Below the pieces are notes generated by a model, which was given only the letters and a program-made list of their open reading frames with translations, ran no database searches and had not been told where the DNA came from. The position numbers and the translations under genes are program-made. A stretch of 64,000 nt of DNA from Kitasatospora atroaurantiaca (GTDB lineage: Bacteria > Actinomycetota > Actinomycetes > Streptomycetales > Streptomycetaceae), in contig NZ_VIVR01000001.1 of assembly GCF_007828955.1 (NCBI RefSeq), forward strand, positions 620,001 through 684,000. The letters run 5' to 3'. Each line of letters opens with the position of its first letter. The stretch's first letter is position 1. Positions 8,946 to 16,229 of the stretch are shown here, in pieces.

Positions 8946-9220
8946 GTCTCCTCCCGCTGACAGGGAGCGGCCCCGTCGGCACACCGCTTGCGCGCCGCGC
9001 CGCGGGCAGCCGCCCGAAGCCGCCTGCAGAGAGTCCGCGTCCAATCAGCTGGTCCCCGGCGTTTGCGACGCCCGCACGGTCGCCGGGCGAGGAAACGGAC
9101 ATGCTTCTACGGTATTCCCGAGCCGCTCGGAAACCCGCCAGATTGCGGGGCAAGAAACGGCCCGAATGCTTATGGCCGCGTGATGGGACCGCGCTGCGCC
9201 TGATACTTGGCGAAAACAAC
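8946..9220. other. Intergenic region upstream of the universal stress gene
   Basis: This should hold the promoter of the universal stress gene. I see no convincing promoter or operator and no recognisable protein. Confidence 0.3.
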
Positions 9221-9255
9221 AAAAAGGCCGCCCCCGCATCTCTGCGGAAACGGCC
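9221..9255 (-). terminator. Rho-independent terminator downstream of a tRNA remnant
   Basis: Read on the minus strand, nested stems GGCCG/CGGCC and CCGCA/TGCGG with a four-base loop (9226-9255) are followed by a run of T (complement of AAAAA at 9221-9225, then more A-rich bases). This is a canonical intrinsic terminator. The only upstream feature on that strand is the tRNA-like fragment at 9282-9308. Confidence 0.75.
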
Positions 9256-9281
9256 CACGCCCTGTATAAACGCTGATCTGA

Positions 9282-9308
9282 ACAACAGGATTTGTACCTG
9301 CGCCCCCG
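9282..9308 (-). other. tRNA-like 3' fragment (T-arm), degenerate
   Basis: The minus strand reads GGGGGCGCAGGTACAAATCC and onward, resembling the variable-loop and T-arm part of an actinomycete tRNA (GCAGGTTCAAATCCTGT in tRNA-Pro), with one change in the T loop. No matching acceptor 5' strand, D-arm or anticodon arm is present, so it is a remnant. The terminator 27 bases further on supports descent from a transcribed tRNA gene. Confidence 0.45.
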
Positions 9309-9792
9309 GCACCTAAGTGGTCCCGTTATCTCCCGACCGAAAGGCCGGGTTGGGATTTCGCGATCACGAGCCGCAGAATCAGGGCTCCTGCTTCGCTGAT
9401 CTGCATATACGCCTCCTCGCGATCGTCCTGCCGGTGAGTGCTCCGGCACTCTCCAGGTTACTCCGGCAAAGCGCGCGTTCGGGCCCGCCAGGTGCACGAA
9501 TACCGTCGCGTCAGTTCATCACCGCGACTGCCTGTCCGCGTTGCGCATTTGCCGGTGGTCGGCCGTGAGGACCGCCCGAACACCTCACCCATTCTCGGGC
9601 GATTCGCGGCTCGAGACGGGCCGGGGACCGCAGCAGACGCTGACAAGATCCAGCCTGGCTCGGGTGTCGCGGGGTGACAGCCGGTGCGATGCTGAGACAG
9701 AGGAGACGCCAGTGAGGCGCTCGCGTAAGTGCGTGGAGCAAGGCAGGGAAGCCGGCCGAAGAACAGGGCTGCTGCGGGGAACTGAGGTACCC
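9309..9792. other. Intergenic region upstream of the SpoIIE phosphatase gene
   Basis: About 480 bases without a supported gene. Candidate upstream starts for the phosphatase lie here, but the ribosome-binding site favours 9793. No clear promoter was recognised. Confidence 0.35.
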
Positions 9793-11031
9793 ATGGCGGA
9801 ATTCGCACGGGACAACCGCAGGGCTGCGGTGGACCGGTCGGAAGGCTTCGGTGAGCGGCTGCTGGGGCGGCTGCTGGACCGGGCTCACGAGATGCCACCG
9901 CAGCTCATCGGTCCGCTGGTGGCGGAAGAGGTGCGCGCGATCGGTGGCCGGGACGTCTCGATCCTCCTCCAGGACTATGGCCAACTCATGCTGGTGCCGC
10001 TTCCGGGCCGGGGACTCACCGGTGGAGACCCGGTGCCCATCGACGATTCCCGGGCCGGCGAGGTCTTCCTCCGCGCGGCCCCGGCCGAGCACACTCAGGC
10101 CGACGGGATACGGATGTTCCTGCCGCTGTTGGACGGTAGTGACGAGGTCGGGGTGCTGGCCGTCACCCTCGACAGTGTCGATGACGATGACCGCCGGTTG
10201 CTACGGCGTCTCGCAGGGCTGGTCGCCGACATGCTGGTCACCAAGAACGGCTACACGGACCAGTTCTTCCAGGCGCGGCGTCGCGAGCCGATGAGCGTGG
10301 CCGCGGAGATCCAGTGGTCACTGCTGCCCCCGCTGTCGATGAACACTCCGCAGGTCGCAGTCGCCGGAATCCTGGAGCCCGCCTACAACGTCGCCGGCGA
10401 CAGCCTGGACTACGCCCTCAACGACGACATCCTGCATCTGGCCATGATCGACGCGATGGGCCACGGCTTGAACGCCGCCGTGCTGGCGACCGTCGCCGTG
10501 GGTTCCTACCGGCATGCCAGGCGCGCCGGTGTCGGGCTCGCCGAGCTCTATGCGTTCATGGATGCCGCCATCGACGAGCAGTTCGGCCCGGACCACTTCG
10601 TCACAGCGCAGATGATGCGCCTGGACATCGGCACGGGCCAGCTGCAGTGGGTCAACGCCGGTCACCCGGCACCGCTACTGATCCGCGACCACCGGGTCAT
10701 CCAGGCCCTGGACAGCCCCGGAACCCTGCCGGTCGGCTTCGGCGGTGACACACCACAGATCAGCATGCGGCAGCTCCGGCGCGGCGACCGGGTGCTCTTC
10801 TACACCGACGGCCTCGTCGAGGAACACCAGACCGGCGGGGAACAGTTCGGCGAGGAGCGCCTGATCGCCACTATCGAGCGTGTCGGACCCGCCGGTGGAG
10901 GCGTGCAGGAGACGGTGCGGGGCCTCTCCCACAGCCTGATGCGAGAGCGGGGCGGAACCACAACCGATGACGCGAGCCTCTTTCTGGTCGAGTGGCGCGG
11001 CGGCACCGCCGACCATCTCGCAAACCCGTAG
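9793..11031 (+). CDS. PP2C-type (SpoIIE/RsbU) serine/threonine phosphatase with GAF-like sensor
   Basis: A 412-residue cytoplasmic signalling protein. Residues about 40-160 form a GAF-like region. The rest is a SpoIIE/RsbU phosphatase domain with IQWSLLPP, AYNVAGDSLDYA (a D-rich metal site), MIDAMGHGLNAAV, WVNAGHPAPLLI and LFYTDGLVEE, the usual manganese-binding and catalytic motifs in order. Enzymes of this class dephosphorylate anti-anti-sigma factors and so release stress sigma factors. Start is ATG 9793 with GAGG five bases upstream, although the frame is open further 5'. No anti-sigma or antagonist gene adjoins. The general-stress genes on both sides (Usp, PRC-barrel) fit a stress role. 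Confidence 0.9.
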   Translation: MAEFARDNRRAAVDRSEGFGERLLGRLLDRAHEMPPQLIGPLVAEEVRAIGGRDVSILLQDYGQLMLVPLPGRGLTGGDPVPIDDSRAGEVFLRAAPAEHTQADGIRMFLPLLDGSDEVGVLAVTLDSVDDDDRRLLRRLAGLVADMLVTKNGYTDQFFQARRREPMSVAAEIQWSLLPPLSMNTPQVAVAGILEPAYNVAGDSLDYALNDDILHLAMIDAMGHGLNAAVLATVAVGSYRHARRAGVGLAELYAFMDAAIDEQFGPDHFVTAQMMRLDIGTGQLQWVNAGHPAPLLIRDHRVIQALDSPGTLPVGFGGDTPQISMRQLRRGDRVLFYTDGLVEEHQTGGEQFGEERLIATIERVGPAGGGVQETVRGLSHSLMRERGGTTTDDASLFLVEWRGGTADHLANP

Positions 11032-11055
11032 ACGGCCCGCCACAGCTATGAAGCC

Positions 11056-11071
11056 CTGCTCCTCGGAGCAG
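11056..11071. terminator. Short hairpin after the phosphatase gene
   Basis: CTGCTC/GAGCAG six-pair stem with a CTCG tetraloop, 25 bases after the phosphatase stop. It is weak and has no T tract. Confidence 0.3.
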
Positions 11072-11174
11072 CCTCGCACTGGATGACCGGATCCGTCCCG
11101 CGCGGAGGGACGTCCTGTGCAGGGATCGGTGAGGCGGCGAGCCGCGCCAGCCCTACTGGCTGCGGCTGGTCGCG

Positions 11175-11426
11175 CTACTCGCGTGACCACTCGGTTTCGG
11201 CCTGGGGCTCGCCGACGGGGTGGCGCCCCTCCCAGGCTCGGACCTTGATCGCCCGAGGGCCGGGAGCAGGCCGGGAGAGCGTGCGCACGAACACGTCCCG
11301 CAGGTGGTTTGCCGCCTGCTGGGGCGGCCCGTCGTACTCCAGGGGGTTCGGCATGGGCGCGCCGTCCTGCTGCGACCAGCGGCCGGCGTCGTCCTGGGTC
11401 TCGAGAGTCCACCAGTAGTGCCGCAT
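11175..11426 (-). CDS. Small hypothetical protein, aromatic and charged
   Basis: An 83-residue protein beginning MRHYWWTLETQDDAGRW and ending in VRAWEGRHPVGEPQAETEW. Start is ATG 11426, five bases after an AGGAGG ribosome-binding site, which is why the longer upstream frame is rejected. It has no signal peptide or membrane segment. I do not recognise the family. It is convergent with the phosphatase gene and divergent from the PRC-barrel gene. Confidence 0.6.
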   Translation of the reverse strand: MRHYWWTLETQDDAGRWSQQDGAPMPNPLEYDGPPQQAANHLRDVFVRTLSRPAPGPRAIKVRAWEGRHPVGEPQAETEWSRE

Positions 11427-11625
11427 TCTGGCCTCCTGTGCGACGAACTGTCCCTGGGACACGACCGTATGGGCCCGGCACGCCGACGGCGACCGGTGGA
11501 CCATCGCCTGCGCACCCGCAGCCCGGCCAGGGGTCGAAACGATTTGCCCGGCCAGCGCACCGAGCAGGTGCGGCGGTCGCCCTGGTGGGACCATGGGAGA
11601 CGCCCACAGATGTCGGAGGTTACTG

Positions 11626-11982
11626 GTGTTCGAAGCAGCTGACATCCGGGAATGGCGCGGCCACGACGTGGTCGACAACGACGGACACCGGATCGGCACG
11701 CTGGAGTCCGTCTACGTGGACACCGCGACCGACCAGCCCTCGTTCGCCACCGTCACGGTCGGACTGCCCACGCGCCGCCGCCTGGTGTTCGTCCCCCTCG
11801 CGGGCGCGCGGGTCGGCCCCGGTTATCTGCAGGTCGCCCACCCCAAGAGCCAGGTCAAGAACGCGCCGGCGATCGACACCGACGGCGAGCTGCCCGCCGA
11901 GGACGAGCCAGCCGTCTTCGCACGCTACGAGGTGGAGTACGCGCGGGGCGCGAGCGGTGAACGCCGCCTGGCACGCCGCTAG
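11626..11982 (+). CDS. PRC-barrel domain protein
   Basis: A 118-residue protein beginning VFEAADIREWRGHDVVDNDG. The pattern HDVVDNDGHRIGTLESVYVD is the opening of a PRC-barrel, the small beta-barrel first seen in photosynthetic reaction centre H subunits and RimM. Many actinobacterial stand-alone versions accompany stress genes. The start chosen is GTG 11626, six bases after GGAGG; it removes 11 unlikely residues from the longest frame. Function is unknown; binding of a protein partner is typical for the fold. The next gene follows after 29 bases on the same strand. Confidence 0.8.
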   Translation: MFEAADIREWRGHDVVDNDGHRIGTLESVYVDTATDQPSFATVTVGLPTRRRLVFVPLAGARVGPGYLQVAHPKSQVKNAPAIDTDGELPAEDEPAVFARYEVEYARGASGERRLARR

Positions 11983-12011
11983 GACCCAACAGGCCCCGAA
12001 GGAGGCCGGAG

Positions 12012-12179
12012 ATGGCACTGGTGTTGTTCCTGATCATCGTGGCGATCGTGCTCGGCCTGGTGGGCGTCGTCGCCAACGGCCTGCTCTATCTGCTGTTCAT
12101 CGGCGTGGCCGTGCTGGTGGTCGCCATGATCATCTCCACCGTCCGGTTCCGCCACGGCGGTCGCCGCCCCGGCCGCTGA
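12012..12179 (+). CDS. Short hydrophobic membrane protein
   Basis: A 55-residue protein: MALVLFLIIVAIVLGLVGVV, a short polar turn (ANG), LLYLLFIGVAVLVVAMII and a basic tail (RFRHGGRRPGR). It is two membrane helices joined by a tight turn with a positive cytoplasmic end. GGAGG lies eleven to seven bases before the ATG at 12012, supporting translation. It is probably co-transcribed with the PRC-barrel gene. Small hydrophobic proteins of this kind are common in Streptomyces and have no assigned role. Confidence 0.7.
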   Translation: MALVLFLIIVAIVLGLVGVVANGLLYLLFIGVAVLVVAMIISTVRFRHGGRRPGR

Positions 12180-12239
12180 AACCCCCGGTGCCCCGCCGGG
12201 CGCCGCTCGGCGGGGGTTGCGCCGGGCAGGACCCGCGGA

Positions 12240-12485
12240 TCAGTACTCGGAACCGCTTCGCAGGTAGGTGCCCGCGACCTCGAGCCACGCCCCGGGGCCG
12301 AAGCACGCCTCGACCGCGTGCGGAGTGTCCTCGAAGACGCGCAGGATCCGCAGCGCTCCGCTCGGGTGCAGGTCGTATTCGTACGCGAGGCTGCCGGGGA
12401 CGTCCTGGTACTGCATGTCCAACGGCCCCTTTGACGGCTCGGACGGCGACCGGGCCTCGACCGAGAGTTTCACGTAGACGGACAT
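12240..12485 (-). CDS. Small hypothetical protein
   Basis: An 81-residue protein beginning MSVYVKLSVEARSPSEPSKG and ending LEVAGTYLRSGSEY. Start is ATG 12485, close to a GGAG. No membrane segment or recognised motif is visible; its size, beta-rich look and acidic/aromatic composition suggest a small globular protein. I do not recognise the family. It follows the DUF5994 gene on the same strand after 55 bases and may share its transcript. Confidence 0.5.
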   Translation of the reverse strand: MSVYVKLSVEARSPSEPSKGPLDMQYQDVPGSLAYEYDLHPSGALRILRVFEDTPHAVEACFGPGAWLEVAGTYLRSGSEY

Positions 12486-12540
12486 GTCTCCACCATGTCT
12501 TTCCTGGCCACCCGAATAGCTGATACGGGTGGCGCATCGG

Positions 12541-13032
12541 TCAGAACGATTCGCCGGAAGGCTCGGAGCTGATGCCGGTGGCGATGAGGATCCGCCGCGC
12601 CGAGTCGGTGCCGCCGGCCTCGACCGCTCGCGCCATCGCGGCATGGGCCGCGTCGAGGCTTGCTTGCGGAGGGATGACGAGCAGCACGAAATGATCGCGA
12701 TCACCCCGCGTGATGATCACCGTGTCATCACCGACCGGGTACCAGTCGATGTGCACGGACCGGCCGTCGACGACCAGACGGGCCGGGATGTCGTCCCACG
12801 CGTCCGCATCCAGGCCGATGCGCGTGACAGGGCCCAGGTGCTCGGTCAGCGCCGTGACCAGGCCGGGCAACTCGGCACCGACGTCACGGGAACGAGGCCA
12901 CCACGTACCATCGAGCGCCCCCTCGCGCGACCGCGTCGTCTCCAGCCTCAGCAGAACCGAACCCGGTTTCGCCGACTCGCGGAACCGGTCCGGCAGGAGC
13001 CCCGGGAACGGCGCTTCGAAGTCATCCACCAT
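12541..13032 (-). CDS. DUF5994 family protein
   Basis: A 163-residue protein with the DUF5994 signature: LDGTWWPRSRDVGAELPGL, a middle WDDIPARLVVDGRSVHIDW, and a hydrophobic strand HFVLLVIPPQASLDAA. The family is confined to actinobacteria and has no known function. The start chosen is ATG 13032 (MVDDFEAPFPG). The frame is open to 13167 with other ATGs, and no upstream ribosome-binding site decides between them. A downstream small gene on the same strand may be co-transcribed. Confidence 0.75.
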   Translation of the reverse strand: MVDDFEAPFPGLLPDRFRESAKPGSVLLRLETTRSREGALDGTWWPRSRDVGAELPGLVTALTEHLGPVTRIGLDADAWDDIPARLVVDGRSVHIDWYPVGDDTVIITRGDRDHFVLLVIPPQASLDAAHAAMARAVEAGGTDSARRILIATGISSEPSGESF

Positions 13033-13749
13033 GGCCAGCCACCCATCTGCGGGCCCGGGAAGAACCCACTGACCACCGAGGACGACGCCACGGACAGTCG
13101 GCATCCGAACCGCCCCCGGTGTCCCCACCGTACTCCGCCCGGTCGTCATGATCTCCGGTCCGACCATGCAGGGGTGGGCCGGCCTGCCTCCCGCCCTGAA
13201 CCGCGCAGGTCCTCACCGACCGGACAAGAAACAGCGCCACGTCGGTGCGCTGCTTGCCAACTCGGCGCGCGATCAGAGCGTCGCCACGTCATCGAGCGGC
13301 TCGGCACAGTGGCGGGCGAGTGCAGCGGCGAGGTCGGCCAGCGTGTCGTCGTGGTCGACGCCGGGTGCGCTCGACCGCGCCATCGGTATGCAGGCCAGGG
13401 CGCTGCCCACCGGCAGGCCGATACGGGTCAGCGGGGTACTGGGCCTGCGGGACGGCCTTGAGCAGCACCCCGTGGGTCACCTCCGGGCGGCTGCCCGGCC
13501 GTCCGCAGTGCGGAGCAGCGGCGATGGGTGCCCCGCACTGGCCAGCCAGTCCTATCGGCCTACCAGGTCGACGCGAAGGTGGGCGCAGTCGGCGAGCATG
13601 GTGGTGTCCAGGTCGGGAAGGAGGTGGTTGGTGTGGGCGAGGACCGTACTGGATCGCGATGGAGGGAATGGCGCCGGTGCCGGCCCACAGCCGAGTGACG
13701 GCGCAAGAGCAAGAACCGGCGTAACGCCGGAAAGCGGTACGGAGAAGCG
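13033..13749. other. No supported gene
   Basis: About 700 bases. A minus-strand patch near 13350-13265 ends plausibly (DDTLADLAAALARHCAEPLDDVATL then stop) and another patch (GVLLKAVPQAQYPADPY, near 13480) precedes it in a different frame. This could be the broken end of a small gene, but I cannot identify it. Confidence 0.35.
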
Positions 13750-14112
13750 ATGGCGCGGCTCGTGGTGGAGGACGATGAACTCATCGTCCACCTGTCGTGG
13801 TGGGAGAAGGTGGCAGCGCGTCGCCGTGACGTCCGCGCACCCGTGTCCGCGATCCATCAGGTGAGCGTCGAGCCCGACTGGTGGCGTGCCCTGCGCGGCG
13901 TGCGCGGACGAGGCACCTGGATTCCCGGCGTCCTGTCCTACGGCATCCGTCCGCATCCCCAAGGCAAGGACTTTACGGCTGTCCGAGTCCGAGCCCACCA
14001 GCCCGTCGTATGCGTCGACCTGTGGCGGTCGTCGCCGTACGCCCGCTTGGCCGTCACCGATCCGGACCCCGACGGCACCGCACGGGCCATCCGCACCGCC
14101 GCCGGCATCTGA
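13750..14112 (+). CDS. Hypothetical protein, bacterial PH-like fold suspected
   Basis: A 120-residue protein (MARLVVEDDELIVHLSWWEK at the start, DPDGTARAIRTAAGI at the end). The layout of beta-strand pairs (ELIVHLSWWEKV, VRAPVSAIHQVSV, FTAVRVRAHQPVVCVDL) followed by one C-terminal helix resembles bacterial PH-like domains found in many small actinobacterial proteins. The fold is inference. There is no signal peptide or membrane helix. GGAGAAG lies just before the ATG. It stands alone next to repeat-rich, decayed DNA. Confidence 0.6.
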   Translation: MARLVVEDDELIVHLSWWEKVAARRRDVRAPVSAIHQVSVEPDWWRALRGVRGRGTWIPGVLSYGIRPHPQGKDFTAVRVRAHQPVVCVDLWRSSPYARLAVTDPDPDGTARAIRTAAGI

Positions 14113-14230
14113 CTGCCACTCGAGTAATCCGCCGACCGCCCGCCTCCCGATGACTCGGCAGCGGCTTCCAGACCTGCTGTCCGAACGTGGAGCGTCTCCG
14201 CGCCGGGTGCAGGATGTCGAGTCTCACTGT

Positions 14231-14271
14231 CAGGACGACAGGATTTGAACCTTCACCCCCTGCCCCCCCAG
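14231..14271 (-). other. Degenerate 3' half of a tRNA-Pro-like gene
   Basis: Minus-strand bases read TGGGGGGGCAGGGGGTGAAG then GTTCAAATCCTGTCGTCCTG. This parallels the anticodon loop, variable loop and T-arm of actinomycete tRNA-Pro(GGG). The T-loop TTCAAAT is intact. The 5' half of the tRNA is missing and the acceptor end does not match, so it is a fragment. Such 3' tRNA fragments commonly mark former integration sites. Confidence 0.55.
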
Positions 14272-14276
14272 GAGGA

Positions 14277-14342
14277 GGTGGACGGGTTCCGGCTGAGGCC
14301 GCTTGGTGCGGCCGGAATCCCCGTCTACTGTCTTGCCACAAC
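14277..14342. repeat. 66-bp dispersed repeat (copy 1)
   Basis: The block starting GGTGGACGGGTTCCGGCTGA and including GGTGCGGCCGGAATC and CCGTCTACTGTCTTGCCA recurs with few changes at 20057-20124. In both places it lies just beyond the 3' end of a beta-glucosidase sequence, so it may be ancestral flank. I see no coding sense in it. Confidence 0.8.
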
Positions 14343-14398
14343 GGCTGAGCGGAACCAATCCGTCCCCTGCGCCGCCGCCTCCGGGATCGCCACCCCGC

Positions 14399-14560
14399 CT
14401 ACCCCCCGTGCCGCGCCCGGTGGGCAGCCATCAGCTCGCGGTACCAGGCGTAGGACGCCTTCGGGGTGCGCCGCTGCGTCGCGAAGTCGACGTGGACCAG
14501 GCCGAAGCGCTGGTGGTACCCCTCAGCCCGTCGAACACCCTGTCATCCTATTCGCCTGCC
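14399..14560 (-). pseudogene. Decayed 3' end of a GH1 beta-glucosidase gene (copy B)
   Basis: Minus-strand translation ends with [20 protein letters not shown] and [17 protein letters not shown] before a stop, matching the C terminus of the intact enzyme at 20202-21557. Beyond the first conserved codons the DNA is damaged and shares its exact damaged junction with copy A (7337-7498). With the 66-bp repeat and tRNA fragment on its 3' side it forms a compact block of remnants. Confidence 0.85.
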
Positions 14561-14612
14561 CCCTCAGGCTGCGCCGGGCAGACCCGTGCGCACGCCAACC
14601 GGATGCTCCTGC

Positions 14613-16103
14613 TCAGCCTTCCCGCGAGTGGGCCGTGCCGTTGGGGAGATTGATCGTCTTGTATTCGAGGAAGGAGCTGAGCCCCTCGGGACCGAACTCG
14701 CGGCCGATCCCGGATTCCTTGTAACCGCCGAAGGGCGCGCCGAACTCGATCCGGTAGTCGTTGATCGTCAGGCTTCCGGTGCGGACCCGGCGGGCGATCC
14801 GCAGGGCGCGGTCCTCGTCGGGGCTCCACACGCTTCCGGACAGGCCGTACTTGGAATCGTTGGCGATCCGGACGGCGTCGTCGTCGTCATCGAAGGGGAT
14901 CACCACGAGCACCGGGCCGAAGATCTCGTCCTGGGCGATGCGCATGCCGCTCTCGACGTCGGCGAACACCGTCGGCTCGACGTACCAGCCCTTCGGCAGG
15001 TTCGCGGGCCGCCCGCCGCCCACGGTGATCACCGCGCCCTCCTGCCGCCCACTGGCGATGTAGTCCTCCACCCGCCGCCGCTGGCGTTCCGCCACCAGCG
15101 GGCCGACCTCGGTGGGGGGATCGTGCGGGTCGCCGACCGTCAGCGCGGACGCCGCCTCGGAGACCGCGTCGACGGTCTGCCGGTAGCGGCTTCGATGCGC
15201 GAGAATCCGGGTCTGGGCCAAGCACTGCTGACCGGACATCATGATCGCGTACGGCATGAGGGCAGGCACGACGGCATCCGGGTCGGCGTCCTCCAGGAGG
15301 ATGGCGGGCGACTTCCCGCCGCACTCGAGGGTTACCCGCTTGAACTGCTCGCCGCAGAGGGCGGCGACGCGTCGCCCGGTCGCCGAGCTGCCGGTGAAAC
15401 TGATCTTGTCGACCCCGGGATGACGGACCAACGCCTCGCTGTTCGAGCGCTCGGCGGGCACGATGTTCAGCACACCGGGTGGCAAGCCGGCCTCCATCGC
15501 GGCGTCGGCGAGCACGTACGCGTCCAGCGGCGTCTCGGGCGCGGGCTTGAGCACCACGGTGCAGCCGGCGAGCAGAGCCGGCGCGAGGTTCACCATCGTG
15601 AGGATGAGCGGGACGTTCCACGGCACGATCTGCCCGACCACGCCGACCGGCTCCCGCAGGATCCGCGCGGGCCCGGTCAGCCCCGCGCGGTCCTCCTCGA
15701 ACGGGAACGTCACCGCGAGCTGCCGGAAGTAGTCGAGGAGCATCACCGGAACCGGGGCCTGGAGGCGGTTCGAGAAGGTGATCGGCGAGCCCATCTCCTC
15801 GGTGATCAGCTGAGCGGTCTGCGGGACGCGCGCCCGGAGGTACTCGCCGAAGGGTTGCAACGCGTCGGCCCGTTCCGCCGGGGACATGCGCGGCCACGGT
15901 CCGTCGTCGAAGGCGGTCCGGGCCGCGCGGACAGCCCGGGCGACGTCGGCGGGCGTCGAGGAAGGAGCCGAACCGATCTGCTCCTCGGTGGCCGGGGAGA
16001 TGACCGCGATCAGGTCGTCGGCCTCCGACTCGACCATGTCGCCGCCGATGAAGAGTCGGTCCCGCACGCGGGCCGGGGCTTGGATGATCGCCTGCGAAGA
16101 CAT
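14613..16103 (-). CDS. Aldehyde dehydrogenase family protein (NAD(P)+-dependent)
   Basis: A 496-residue cytoplasmic enzyme that oxidises an aldehyde to a carboxylate. Catalytic residues are in place: Asn163 (VPWN), Lys186 (VLKPAPET), general base Glu260 in TLECGGKSP, and nucleophile Cys294 in SGQQCLAQTRI. The C-terminal EIFGPVLVVIPFDDDDDAV and PFGGYKESGIGREFG motifs are typical. Start ATG 16103 follows an excellent AAAGGAGG by six bases; an upstream in-frame ATG at 16202 lacks one. Substrate is not evident. The LuxR/LAL gene lies 126 bases upstream on the same strand and may control it. Confidence 0.93.
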   Translation of the reverse strand: MSSQAIIQAPARVRDRLFIGGDMVESEADDLIAVISPATEEQIGSAPSSTPADVARAVRAARTAFDDGPWPRMSPAERADALQPFGEYLRARVPQTAQLITEEMGSPITFSNRLQAPVPVMLLDYFRQLAVTFPFEEDRAGLTGPARILREPVGVVGQIVPWNVPLILTMVNLAPALLAGCTVVLKPAPETPLDAYVLADAAMEAGLPPGVLNIVPAERSNSEALVRHPGVDKISFTGSSATGRRVAALCGEQFKRVTLECGGKSPAILLEDADPDAVVPALMPYAIMMSGQQCLAQTRILAHRSRYRQTVDAVSEAASALTVGDPHDPPTEVGPLVAERQRRRVEDYIASGRQEGAVITVGGGRPANLPKGWYVEPTVFADVESGMRIAQDEIFGPVLVVIPFDDDDDAVRIANDSKYGLSGSVWSPDEDRALRIARRVRTGSLTINDYRIEFGAPFGGYKESGIGREFGPEGLSSFLEYKTINLPNGTAHSREG

Positions 16104-16229
16104 CGCCGGCCTCCTTTGTCGTCGGCGGGACGCGGCCGCCTCGGTCATGGCCCGCCTTTCGTTGTCGCTCTCATGGTGGGCATCCATGAGATGACGTCGC
16201 ATCGATGGGCCGACCCTGAGCTTTGCCGC

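Noticed and set aside
14231..14271. Intact tRNA-Pro gene
   Set aside because: Only the 3' half is recognisable; no D-arm or matching acceptor strand exists.
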